Shown here: in pieces, positions 25,578 to 33,525 of the stretch | Position numbering within the stretch: position 1 is the stretch's first letter | Layout: every line of letters starts with the position of its first letter | NCBI GenBank assembly: GCA_020026355.1 | Contig: JAHHQP010000003.1 | Location: forward strand, 9,692 to 73,691 | Direction: 5' to 3' | DNA length: 64,000 bases | DNA from: Bacteroidales bacterium | GTDB taxonomy: Bacteria > Bacteroidota > Bacteroidia > Bacteroidales > UBA932 | Notes under the pieces: model-generated | Databases searched by the model: none | Seen by the model: only the letters and a program-made list of their open reading frames with translations | Told to the model about the DNA's origin: nothing | Program-made: the position numbers and the translations under genes

Positions 25578-26480
25578 TCAATTTTTCCAACGTTTATGCG
25601 TCCAGAGCCAGTTTGCCGGGGTCGCTGCCAGTTCTTTCTCGAGTTCCTTGAAATAAAGTTTCATGATCTCTTCCGGCTCGTGCTTCGAGGCATCTTCCAC
25701 CAAAGGTACGAAAGTGATGTCATAATGTCCCCGCTCCGTGCGGACCATCTTGGAATAGACGACCGCCATTCCCAGCTTATGAGCCAGGCCGAAGCTGCCG
25801 ACCATCCCGTAAGCATGCTGGTGCATGAAATCTCCTACCTCCGTCTTGGCGGCATAAGGAGACTGGTCTGCGATGAACACATATATTCCTTTCTCTCCAC
25901 GACGCCGGAGGATGAACCTCAGCACGTCCTTCGTCTCCACCAGTCCTTTGAAGCCAGGGATCGGCGCTACCCGGGTCTTCTTGAGCACTTCGTTCCACAG
26001 ATGGCTGCTCTGTTCTTTGTAGGCAATGTAGAAATGGTCAGGATTGAAAACCTCATCATATTCCGGCCGGTCGTTGTAGGACCGGATGCCACCGAGCAGT
26101 TCCCAGTTTCCGCAATGCGAAGTCATGAGCATCACGCCGGGACTCTCCGCATAGACCTTCGCCAGCACCTCAGGATTCGTGACGGTACAGATCCGCTGCT
26201 CACGGAGCCGTCTGTCATCAGATGCGGAGAACCAGACGGCCTCGGCGATGATTTCACCGAAATGCCGGTAGAACTCCTTGACCAGAAGATCCAGCTCCCA
26301 ATATTTCTTTTCCGGGAACGCCCTGGCCAGGTTGATATAGACCACATCCTTCCTGTAATGCAACATTCTGCCGACCGCCCAGGTCGTCACCTTGGAAAGA
26401 CCATAATGGAATTTCAGCGGCAGCTTGCCGAAAAGCACCAGCAGCCCGTGCATGACTTCCACTCCGAACCTATTTTTCAT
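25578..26480 (-). CDS. Lipid A biosynthesis (late) acyltransferase, LpxL/HtrB family
   Basis: Predicted inner-membrane enzyme adding a secondary acyl chain to lipid A. The 300-residue protein has the family HX4E motif in SHCGNWELLGG (near residue 121) and an FIADQSPY segment (near 210). One hydrophobic N-terminal segment would anchor it. A TATATTTG box on the minus strand (26511-26518) lies 31 bases before the ATG. It begins a probable operon with the DUF4831 gene and pepD. The choice between LpxL and LpxM activity cannot be made from the sequence. Confidence 0.88.
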   Translation of the reverse strand: MKNRFGVEVMHGLLVLFGKLPLKFHYGLSKVTTWAVGRMLHYRKDVVYINLARAFPEKKYWELDLLVKEFYRHFGEIIAEAVWFSASDDRRLREQRICTVTNPEVLAKVYAESPGVMLMTSHCGNWELLGGIRSYNDRPEYDEVFNPDHFYIAYKEQSSHLWNEVLKKTRVAPIPGFKGLVETKDVLRFILRRRGEKGIYVFIADQSPYAAKTEVGDFMHQHAYGMVGSFGLAHKLGMAVVYSKMVRTERGHYDITFVPLVEDASKHEPEEIMKLYFKELEKELAATPANWLWTHKRWKN

Positions 26481-26510
26481 AAATTAAGTTTTCTACATTA
26501 CCACATTATG

Positions 26511-26518
26511 CAAATATA
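26511..26518 (-). promoter_or_regulatory. -7 element of acyltransferase-pepD operon
   Basis: TATATTTG on the minus strand, 31 bases upstream of the acyltransferase ATG. The -33 region has no exact TTTG. Confidence 0.6.
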
Positions 26519-26559
26519 CCAAAATTCCAGCTAATACCTTTTAATTTGTACATATTTAT

Positions 26560-26567
26560 TATATTTG
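26560..26567 (+). promoter_or_regulatory. -7 element of POT transporter promoter
   Basis: TATATTTG on the plus strand, about 68 bases before the transporter ATG, with T-rich sequence at -33. The promoter is divergent from that of the acyltransferase. Confidence 0.6.
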
Positions 26568-26634
26568 CGTTTTCAATGCCACGACCACATGGTATTGCAG
26601 ATGAAAAACTATCATTAACTTAAATACTGAAATT

Positions 26635-28212
26635 ATGTTCAAAGGACATCCCAAGGGACTGCTCGCAGCAGCTCTGAGCAACATGGGTGAACGCTTCGGT
26701 TACTACATCATGAATGCAGTACTCCTTCTGTTCATCTGCTCGAAATTCGGAATCGACGACAAGACGGCTGGAGTCATCTACGCCGTCTTCTACTTCCTCA
26801 TCTACGTTCTCGGTCTTCCGGGAGGTATCATTGCCGACAAGACACAGAACTACAAAGGAACCATCATGGCTGGTCTCATCACCATGGCCGCCGGCTATCT
26901 CATGCTTTCCTTCCCGATCATGGCGACCCCGGAAAACAGCGGCTGGGTTCTGGCACTGACCGGATTCGCGCTGCTGGTCATAGCCTTCGGAAACGGTCTT
27001 TTCAAAGGTAATCTCCAGGCCATCGTCGGCCAGATGTACGACAACCTCGAAGCTGATGCCGCAAAGAAAGGTGAAAAGGAACTCGCGGATGCCAAGAGCA
27101 AGAGAGACCCGGGTTTCCAGATCTTCTACGTCTTCATCAACATCGGTGGTGTCCTTGCTCCGTTCGTAGCGCCTTTCCTCCGCGAATGGTGGCTCAAGGT
27201 GAACGGCTTCCTCTATAATGCGAAACTCCCTGCACTCTGCCATCAGTACATCAATGAAGGCACCGACATGGACGCGACTGCATTCGACAACCTCAACACC
27301 TACTTCGGAAATGTCCTCGTCAACGGCAGCATGCCGACGGATCCGGCAGCCATCAGCGAACTCTGCACCAGCTACCTGGACGTGTTCAATACCGGTATCC
27401 ACTATTCCTTCATCGCCTCCATCGTTGCCATGCTGATCTCCCTGATCATCTTCATGTGCAACAAGAAGACCTTCCCTACCCCAGCCAGCAAGAAGACTGA
27501 CGCCACTCCGGTCGAGTACACTCCGGAAGAGAAGGCAAGCATGGCCAAGGAAATCAAGCAGCGTATGCTCGGTCTCTACGCCGTTCTCGGTGTCTGCGTA
27601 TTCTTCTGGATGTCCTTCCACCAGAACGGACAGTCCCTTTCCCTGTTCGCCCGTGACTTCGTGAACACTTCCAACGTAGCCCCTGAGGTATGGCAGTTCC
27701 TCAACCCGTTCCTGGTCATCACCCTGACTCCGGTCATCATGTGGATTTTCGGAACTAAATGGGGACGCAAGATCTCTACACCTAAGAAGATCGTCTTCGG
27801 TATGTTCTTCGCCGGTGCGGCCTACCTGTTCCTGACCATCTTCAGCGCACAGGCCGGTTATCCATCCGGTGAAGCCTTCAACCAGCTTCCTGCAGCGGAA
27901 TCCGATCCGATGAAGGCAGGCGCATGGGTACTGATCGTCACCTACTTCTTCCTGACTGTCGCAGAGCTGTTCATCAGCCCGCTCGGACTTTCCTTCGTAT
28001 CGAAGATCGCTCCGCGCCACATCCAGGGAATCTGTCAGGGTCTCTGGCTGAGCGCTACCGCTGTCGGCAACCTGCTCATCCTCCTCGGCCCTATCATGTT
28101 CAACAAGATTCCTCACCTGTGGATCTGCTGGTTCGTGTTCATGCTCATCTGCTTCATCGCCATGGCCATCATGCTCGGCATGGTGAAATGGCTGGAGAAG
28201 GTGACCAAGTAG
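26635..28212 (+). CDS. POT/PTR family proton-coupled peptide transporter
   Basis: Inner-membrane MFS-fold symporter predicted to import di- and tripeptides with protons. The 525-residue protein has about 12-14 hydrophobic segments. Helix 1 reads NMGERFGYY (residues 16-24), so the family ExxERFxYY motif has Asn in place of the first Glu; the second Glu and the Arg are kept. The GGIIADKTQNYKGTI segment fits the loop between helices 2 and 3. A loop insertion (about 190-255) between central helices is longer than usual. It is monocistronic, with a terminator at 28254-28283. Substrate is inferred from the family only. Confidence 0.88.
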   Translation: MFKGHPKGLLAAALSNMGERFGYYIMNAVLLLFICSKFGIDDKTAGVIYAVFYFLIYVLGLPGGIIADKTQNYKGTIMAGLITMAAGYLMLSFPIMATPENSGWVLALTGFALLVIAFGNGLFKGNLQAIVGQMYDNLEADAAKKGEKELADAKSKRDPGFQIFYVFINIGGVLAPFVAPFLREWWLKVNGFLYNAKLPALCHQYINEGTDMDATAFDNLNTYFGNVLVNGSMPTDPAAISELCTSYLDVFNTGIHYSFIASIVAMLISLIIFMCNKKTFPTPASKKTDATPVEYTPEEKASMAKEIKQRMLGLYAVLGVCVFFWMSFHQNGQSLSLFARDFVNTSNVAPEVWQFLNPFLVITLTPVIMWIFGTKWGRKISTPKKIVFGMFFAGAAYLFLTIFSAQAGYPSGEAFNQLPAAESDPMKAGAWVLIVTYFFLTVAELFISPLGLSFVSKIAPRHIQGICQGLWLSATAVGNLLILLGPIMFNKIPHLWICWFVFMLICFIAMAIMLGMVKWLEKVTK

Positions 28213-28253
28213 GCACCTGGAGACAAATTCAAGAAAATTGCATATTCAACGGG

Positions 28254-28283
28254 CCGGACACAACGATGTGTCCGGTCTTTTTG
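28254..28283 (+). terminator. Intrinsic terminator of the POT gene
   Basis: Stem CCGGACAC (28254-28261) and GTGTCCGG (28268-28275) with a 6-base loop, followed by TCTTTTTG. It lies 41 bases after the stop. Confidence 0.88.
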
Positions 28284-28284
28284 T

Positions 28285-28292
28285 TATCTTTG
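28285..28292 (+). promoter_or_regulatory. -7 element of zeta-like/tldD operon
   Basis: TATCTTTG directly after the POT terminator, about 50 bases before the first ATG. The would-be -33 falls inside the terminator stem and is not a clean TTTG. Confidence 0.5.
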
Positions 28293-28342
28293 GAATTCAT
28301 ACCTCTGAAGGGCAATGACCTCATGAATTAAAGACCAAGACA

Positions 28343-28933
28343 ATGCCGAACCTTTATATCATATCAGGATGCAACGGAGCGGGCAAGACGACCGCCTCAT
28401 ACACGCTGCTGCCGGAAATGCTGGAATGCAGGGAGTTCGTGAACTCAGACGAATTCGCGAAAGGACTCTCCCCTTTCCGCCCGGAAAACGCTTCGATCCA
28501 GGCCAGCCGCTACATGATCTGGAAAATCAAGGACCTGATCAAACGCAAGAAGGATTTCGGCATCGAGACGACCCTGGCGACCAGAACCTTGCTGAACATC
28601 GTGAAGCAGGTCCAGAAAGACGGCTACCAGGTCACGATCCTCTATTTCTGGCTCAGCTCGCCGGAACTGGCGATCGAGCGTGTCAAGGCAAGGGTACAAG
28701 CCGGAGGTCACAATATACCGGAAGAAACCGTCAGGAGAAGATACAAGGTCGGCATCTCCTACTTCTTCAACGACTACATGCCGACCTGCGACCGCTGGAT
28801 TCTGGCTGACAACTCCCAGATTCCTTTCCGCGTCGTGGCACAAGGATTGAAGAATGGACCGGTGAACATCAAGGACGAAAAGACCTTCCTGGAGATCAAG
28901 GCCATCGCGGATCATGAAAAGAACAAACTATAA
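28343..28933 (+). CDS. Zeta toxin-like P-loop kinase
   Basis: A 196-residue P-loop protein of the zeta-toxin-like family. Walker A is GCNGAGKTT (residues 9-17). Further expected positions are NSDEF (Asp36), the IETT segment (Glu75), and an ARVQAGGHNIPEETVRRRY block (about 117-134) with the arginines typical of phosphate-transferring members. Classical zeta toxins phosphorylate UDP-N-acetylglucosamine and have a small epsilon antitoxin next door; no such gene is seen here. It lies 4 bases before tldD and is likely co-transcribed. A housekeeping or stress kinase role is more likely than a plasmid-type toxin, but this is inference. Confidence 0.75.
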   Translation: MPNLYIISGCNGAGKTTASYTLLPEMLECREFVNSDEFAKGLSPFRPENASIQASRYMIWKIKDLIKRKKDFGIETTLATRTLLNIVKQVQKDGYQVTILYFWLSSPELAIERVKARVQAGGHNIPEETVRRRYKVGISYFFNDYMPTCDRWILADNSQIPFRVVAQGLKNGPVNIKDEKTFLEIKAIADHEKNKL

Positions 28934-28936
28934 CAG

Positions 28937-30352
28937 ATGAAGACAATCAACGATTACATGGATACGTTCGCCATCGCTCCTCCCCGGTTAGAGCAGCTCA
29001 CCGCCCGAGCCCTCTCGAAGGGAGGAGATTTTTGCGACCTGTATTTTGAACACACCACTTACATGAACCTGCTGCTGAAAGACGGAGAAGTCACTTCCGG
29101 AGGTTCACATACAGACTATGGAGTCGGCATCCGGGTACTCAAAGGAGAGAAGACCGGCTATGCCTATTCCGAAAGCACTTCCATGGCGGACATGCTGGCG
29201 GCTGCAGACGCGGCCTCAGCCATCGCCTGCAGTCCTGCTGAACCGCGACATTATGCCCGGACCGCAGACCGAAGATATGACCTCTACCCTTCCCGGATAG
29301 ACTGGAGAACCGCTAAGGTCAATGAACTTGTCAGGGTCCTGAAGGATCTGGAAGCCGCCATCAAGGTCAAGGACACGAGGATCGTCAAGATCATCGCGAG
29401 GATTTCCTGCTCAGTCAGCGACGTCCTCATGTACAACTCGTCGGGAGAACTGACGACCGATTCCCGCCCGATGGGCAGCCTGATCGCCTCTGTCGTCTTC
29501 CAGCAGAACGGCAAGACCGAGAGCAAGAGCGTTTCCAGAAGTTTCCGCATGGGCGCGGAAATGCTCAGCAAGGAACTCATCGACGAACTGGCCGCAGAAG
29601 CGGTCAGCGGCATCGACGAGCGTTTCGAAGCCATCCGTCCGGCCGGCGGCCAGATGCCGGTAGTCATGGGAGCCGGCGCTTCAGGCATTCTGCTCCATGA
29701 AGCCATGGGCCATGCTTTCGAAGCGGATTTCAACCGGAAAGGCCAGTCCATCTTCGCCGGAAGACTCGGCGAGAAGATCTGTTCCGACAAGATCAGCATC
29801 ATCGACGACGGCACGATCGCCGGCAACAGAGGTTCCGGAAACTACGATGATGAAGGTGTGCCGGCCCAGAAGACCTACATGGTCGAGCACGGCATCCTGA
29901 CCTCCTACCTCCACGACCGCATCAGCGCGGCCTGGTACGGAGTTCCATCCACCGGAAACGGCCGGCGCGAATCCTTCCGCTACAACCCGATCCCCCGCAT
30001 GAGAGCGACCTATATGGAAGACGGAGACACCACCCGTGAAGACATCATCCGCAGCGTAAAGAAAGGCATCTATGTCGATGAATTCTCCAACGGACAGGTC
30101 AAGATCGGAGAAGGAGACTTCACCTTCTATGTCAAGAGCGGCTTCCTCATCGAGGACGGACGGCTGACTGCCCCGATCAAGGACATCAACGTCATCGGAA
30201 ACGGCCCGGAAGCCTTAGCCGACATCAGCATGGTCGCCGCTGACCTGAAGATCGACAACGGCACCTGGACTTGCGGGAAAGAACAGAATGTACCGGTCAC
30301 CTGCGGTATCCCGACCGTACTGGTGGACCACCTTACAGTAGGAGGAGAATGA
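28937..30352 (+). CDS. tldD: Metalloprotease TldD
   Basis: Zinc-dependent peptidase subunit that acts with TldE/PmbA on unfolded peptides. At 471 residues it shows the HEAMGHAFEAD motif (H254, E255, H259: HExxxH), which binds the active-site metal. Further family segments are GVGIRVLKGEKTGYAY (near 60) and the GNRGSGNYDDEG segment. The partner gene begins with an ATGA overlap (30349-30352), indicating translational coupling and a heteromeric complex. In other bacteria TldD/E matures RiPP-type peptides such as microcin B17 and degrades antitoxins; no RiPP precursor is recognised here. Confidence 0.93.
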   Translation: MKTINDYMDTFAIAPPRLEQLTARALSKGGDFCDLYFEHTTYMNLLLKDGEVTSGGSHTDYGVGIRVLKGEKTGYAYSESTSMADMLAAADAASAIACSPAEPRHYARTADRRYDLYPSRIDWRTAKVNELVRVLKDLEAAIKVKDTRIVKIIARISCSVSDVLMYNSSGELTTDSRPMGSLIASVVFQQNGKTESKSVSRSFRMGAEMLSKELIDELAAEAVSGIDERFEAIRPAGGQMPVVMGAGASGILLHEAMGHAFEADFNRKGQSIFAGRLGEKICSDKISIIDDGTIAGNRGSGNYDDEGVPAQKTYMVEHGILTSYLHDRISAAWYGVPSTGNGRRESFRYNPIPRMRATYMEDGDTTREDIIRSVKKGIYVDEFSNGQVKIGEGDFTFYVKSGFLIEDGRLTAPIKDINVIGNGPEALADISMVAADLKIDNGTWTCGKEQNVPVTCGIPTVLVDHLTVGGE

Positions 30353-31716
30353 TGATTACGGAAATAGAAAAGGAAGCGGCACGCTTCTGCATCGAACATG
30401 CCTGCTCCCATGGAGCGGAGCAGGCTCGCATCTCCCTGAGCAAGAGCGTGATGGACACCATCGCGACCCTGGACGGGGAAATCGACAAAGTGACGCACAA
30501 CGCCGATTGCTCCATTTACATGTACCTGTTCGCGGACGGCCGGTACGGCACGTTCTCGACGAACAAGCTGGACAAGGACTCCCTTGCCGTCTTCATCAGC
30601 AATGCCCTGGAGATGGTCCGGACCCTCGGTCCCGACGAATGCTGGAAACTTCCGGCAAAGGAACGGCTGGCCACAGATGCACGGGACGGAAACGAACTCG
30701 GGCTCTACGACCCGGCCTACCTTTCCCTGACCACGGATGAACGGCTCGGCTTCGCCCGCAGCATGGACCTGGATCCTTCCCTGCTGAAAGGTGAAGACCA
30801 CGAAGTCATCTGCGTGGAGAGCGAATGGTCCGACTCCATCGACGACAATTACCTGATCGATTCACAAGGCTTCGAAGGCCGGCAGACCGAAACTTCCTTC
30901 TCCGTCTTCAGCGAAGTGACCGTCCAGGACAAGGAAGGACACAAATACAGCGGCTACTGGTGGGATGCTTCCTCCAGGCTGGTCGGCTGCGAGGCCTCCA
31001 GCTGTTCCAGAAAAGCATTGGAAAAGGCCATCAGCCAGATCGGTCCGGAAGAGATGCCATCCGGACACTACACGATGATCACCGATCCTTCCGTCAGTTC
31101 CCGTCTGGTCTCCCCGATCCTCAATGCGCTGAACGCCTCTTCGATCCAGCAGAAAGTGTCTTTTCTGGAAGATAGTCTCGAACGCCGGCTGTTCCCGGAA
31201 GGACTCACTTTGATGGACCTTGCCCGGACCCCTGGGCGCCCAGGTTCCCGTCTCTTCGATACCGAAGGAGTGGCCACCACGGACAGCGCGATCATCAGCG
31301 ACGGAGTCGTGAAAGAATATTTCGTGAACACCTACATGGCCGCGAAAATGGGAATCGCTCCTACCGTGGAGGATATTTCCAGGCCATGCCTCCTGCCTTA
31401 CCTGAAAGACGAAAATTTGAAATTGGCGGAAAATGATATAAATTTGGCGGATATTATGGCCATCTGCCACGATGGAATCGTCGTGACCGGTTTCAACGGC
31501 GGAAACTGCAACTCGGTGACCGGCGACTTTTCCTTCGGGGTCGAAGGTTTCGCGTTCAAGGACGGGAAACGGCTCCACCCGATCAAGGGGATGCTCATCA
31601 CCGGCAATATCCTTGAGCTGTGGAACCACCTCATCGCGGCAGGTACTGACGCCAGGAGCTGCTCCAGATGGCAGATCCCATCATTGGCCTTCGGGAATGT
31701 CTCTTTCTCAGCCTGA
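30349..31716 (+). CDS. pmbA: TldE/PmbA family protein, TldD partner
   Basis: A 455-residue subunit of the TldD/TldE protease complex. The start ATG at 30349 overlaps the tldD stop; the open frame upstream is inside tldD. As expected for TldE it lacks the HExxxH motif but keeps the fold, including KVTHNADCSIYMYLFADGR near the start and FVNTYMAAKMGI in the C-terminal half. The sequence VTGFNGGNCNSVTGDFSFG near the end is family-typical. The slyD gene follows after 50 bases; no terminator is clear between them. Confidence 0.9.
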   Translation: MMITEIEKEAARFCIEHACSHGAEQARISLSKSVMDTIATLDGEIDKVTHNADCSIYMYLFADGRYGTFSTNKLDKDSLAVFISNALEMVRTLGPDECWKLPAKERLATDARDGNELGLYDPAYLSLTTDERLGFARSMDLDPSLLKGEDHEVICVESEWSDSIDDNYLIDSQGFEGRQTETSFSVFSEVTVQDKEGHKYSGYWWDASSRLVGCEASSCSRKALEKAISQIGPEEMPSGHYTMITDPSVSSRLVSPILNALNASSIQQKVSFLEDSLERRLFPEGLTLMDLARTPGRPGSRLFDTEGVATTDSAIISDGVVKEYFVNTYMAAKMGIAPTVEDISRPCLLPYLKDENLKLAENDINLADIMAICHDGIVVTGFNGGNCNSVTGDFSFGVEGFAFKDGKRLHPIKGMLITGNILELWNHLIAAGTDARSCSRWQIPSLAFGNVSFSA

Positions 31717-31766
31717 GCAGGAAAAGTCCCGACAATACACTGATCATAAATAAAAAGAACAATAAG

Positions 31767-32423
31767 ATGAAAATTACAAATCATTCAGTCGTTGAGCTCA
31801 TCTATGACCTCAATGTTGACGGCCAGCTCGTCGATCATACTACCAAAGAGAAACCATTGGACTTCATCCAGGGCGTAGGTTCCCTCCTCGCGAAATTCGA
31901 GGAGAACATCGCAGGCCTTGAGCCGGGTGAGAAATTCGCCTTCACCCTCACCCCTGAGGAAGGCTATGGCGAAATCGAGCAGGAGCGTATCATTGACCTT
32001 CCTAAGGCTGCTTTTGAGGTCAATGGAAAAGTCCGCGAGGATCTGCTCGTTGCCGGAAAGACCGTTCCGATGATGACCGCCAGCGGTGGAGTCATCCCGG
32101 GCCTCATCCTGGAAGTGAAAGAAGAAACGGTCAAGATGGACCTCAACCATCCGATGGCCGGCAAGACTCTGAATTTCTCCGGTGAGATCCTGTCCGTGCG
32201 TGAAGCTACGGAGAAGGAACTGGAAGAAGGACTCCATGGAGAATTCGTCCACAGCAACTGCGGCTGCCACGGCGGTCACGGCGAAGAGGGCGGATGCCAC
32301 GGCTGCGGCGGTGGATGCCACGGCGATCATGAACACGGAGAAGGCTGCTGCGGCGAGCACGAGCATGGCGATGGCTGCTGCGGCGGACATGGTGAAGGTG
32401 ACTGCGGATGCGGATGCCATTAA
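31767..32423 (+). CDS. slyD: FKBP-type peptidyl-prolyl isomerase SlyD with Cys/His-rich metal tail
   Basis: Cytosolic prolyl isomerase/chaperone. The start ATG at 31767 (MKITNHSVVELIYDL) gives 218 residues. The FKBP-type core covers about 1-70 and 122-150, with the insert-in-flap chaperone domain (about 70-122), including TPEEGYGE. The last 54 residues hold 12 Cys and 10 His in Gly-rich repeats (for example HGDHEHGEGCC), a likely Ni/Zn-binding tail as in E. coli SlyD. It precedes a glycosyltransferase gene by 1 base. No hydrogenase or urease maturation genes are in the window, so the tail could serve metal storage or general homeostasis. Confidence 0.92.
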   Translation: MKITNHSVVELIYDLNVDGQLVDHTTKEKPLDFIQGVGSLLAKFEENIAGLEPGEKFAFTLTPEEGYGEIEQERIIDLPKAAFEVNGKVREDLLVAGKTVPMMTASGGVIPGLILEVKEETVKMDLNHPMAGKTLNFSGEILSVREATEKELEEGLHGEFVHSNCGCHGGHGEEGGCHGCGGGCHGDHEHGEGCCGEHEHGDGCCGGHGEGDCGCGCH

Positions 32424-32424
32424 G

Positions 32425-33525
32425 ATGAAGACGGCCGTCGTCATATTGAACTGGAACACCAGGGATCTGCTGGAGCGGTATCTGCCGCTCCTGATCCGTT
32501 CCGTTGAAGGAAGGGATGCCCAGGTCATCGTTGCTGACAATGCCTCGACCGACGGTTCGGTGGAGCTGCTGCAACAGAAGTTCCCGGATACGCCGGTCCT
32601 GCTGTTTGACCGGAACTACGGTTTCACCGGTGGCTACAACAAGGCCCTGGCCGGAATCGATGCCGAATATTTCGTGCTCATCAATTCCGACATTGAAGTC
32701 CAGGAAGGCTGGCTGGATCCATTGACTGAATGGATGGACCACCATCCGGACTGCGGAGCCTGTGCCCCGAAACTGCACTCTGCCCTGGAAAAGGACCGCT
32801 TCGAATATGCAGGCGCCGCCGGTGGCTGCATCGACAGGTTCGGCTATCCGTTCTGCCGGGGAAGAGTGATGAAATGGACCGAGAAGGATGAAGGACAATA
32901 TGACCAGGCAAAGGAAGTGTTCTGGGCCAGCGGCGCCTGTCTGATGACCCGGAGCTCCTTATGGAAAGAAATGGGCGGACTGGATGACCGGTTCTTCGCC
33001 CACATGGAAGAAATCGACCTCTGCTGGAGGATGCAGCTGGCAGGCTGGAAGATCGACATTGTCCCGCAATCCACAGTCTGGCACATCGGAGGAGCGACCC
33101 TTCCGCAGAACTCACCGTGGAAGCTGTACCTGAACTACAGGAACAACCTGCTGATGCTCTGCAGCAACCTCTCCCGGACCTTTGCCCTGGAGAATTACAA
33201 GCGAGGCATGACCGCAGCCGATGCGGCCAAGGCTGCGAAAAAGAAGACCTGGAGACTCATCTTCACGAGAATGTGCATGGATGGTCTGTCCGGCATCTGC
33301 TACCTGCTGATGCTCAAGCCCAAGTACCTGAAGGCAGTCTGGGACGCGCACAAGGACTTCAGACATCTCCGCAGCGAATATTCTGCGGAGGAAATCGAGG
33401 CCTGGCTGGCCGGGACACCCGGCATAAAAGACTTCAAAGTCAAAGGAATTTACGGAAAATCCATCCTCTGGCAAGCATTGATCAGAGGAAAGAAGGTTTT
33501 CAAACATATAACTGAACTGTCATGA
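32425..33525 (+). CDS. Family 2 glycosyltransferase (rhamnosyltransferase-like)
   Basis: A 366-residue GT-A type glycosyltransferase, probably acting at the cytosolic membrane face in surface polysaccharide synthesis. Start ATG 32425 (MKTAVVILNWNTRDLL) is one base after the slyD stop. Motifs are VVILNWNT, ADNASTDGS, NYGFTGGYNKAL, the INSDIEV acidic site, and the acceptor-side GACLMTRSSLW and EEIDLCWRM. A hydrophobic segment follows near residue 285. The donor is unknown. Its stop overlaps the trkA start (ATGA), an odd pairing for sugar transfer and potassium uptake. Confidence 0.88.
   Translation: MKTAVVILNWNTRDLLERYLPLLIRSVEGRDAQVIVADNASTDGSVELLQQKFPDTPVLLFDRNYGFTGGYNKALAGIDAEYFVLINSDIEVQEGWLDPLTEWMDHHPDCGACAPKLHSALEKDRFEYAGAAGGCIDRFGYPFCRGRVMKWTEKDEGQYDQAKEVFWASGACLMTRSSLWKEMGGLDDRFFAHMEEIDLCWRMQLAGWKIDIVPQSTVWHIGGATLPQNSPWKLYLNYRNNLLMLCSNLSRTFALENYKRGMTAADAAKAAKKKTWRLIFTRMCMDGLSGICYLLMLKPKYLKAVWDAHKDFRHLRSEYSAEEIEAWLAGTPGIKDFKVKGIYGKSILWQALIRGKKVFKHITELS

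Noticed and set aside
30343..30351. GGAGGAGA before the pmbA start
   Set aside because: Only 3 bases from the ATG, too close for a Shine-Dalgarno, and it is coding sequence of the last tldD codons.
31767..32423. Cys/His-rich SlyD tail as a CRISPR-like or repeat array
   Set aside because: The repeats are imperfect Gly/Cys/His codons in one frame, not spaced direct repeats.
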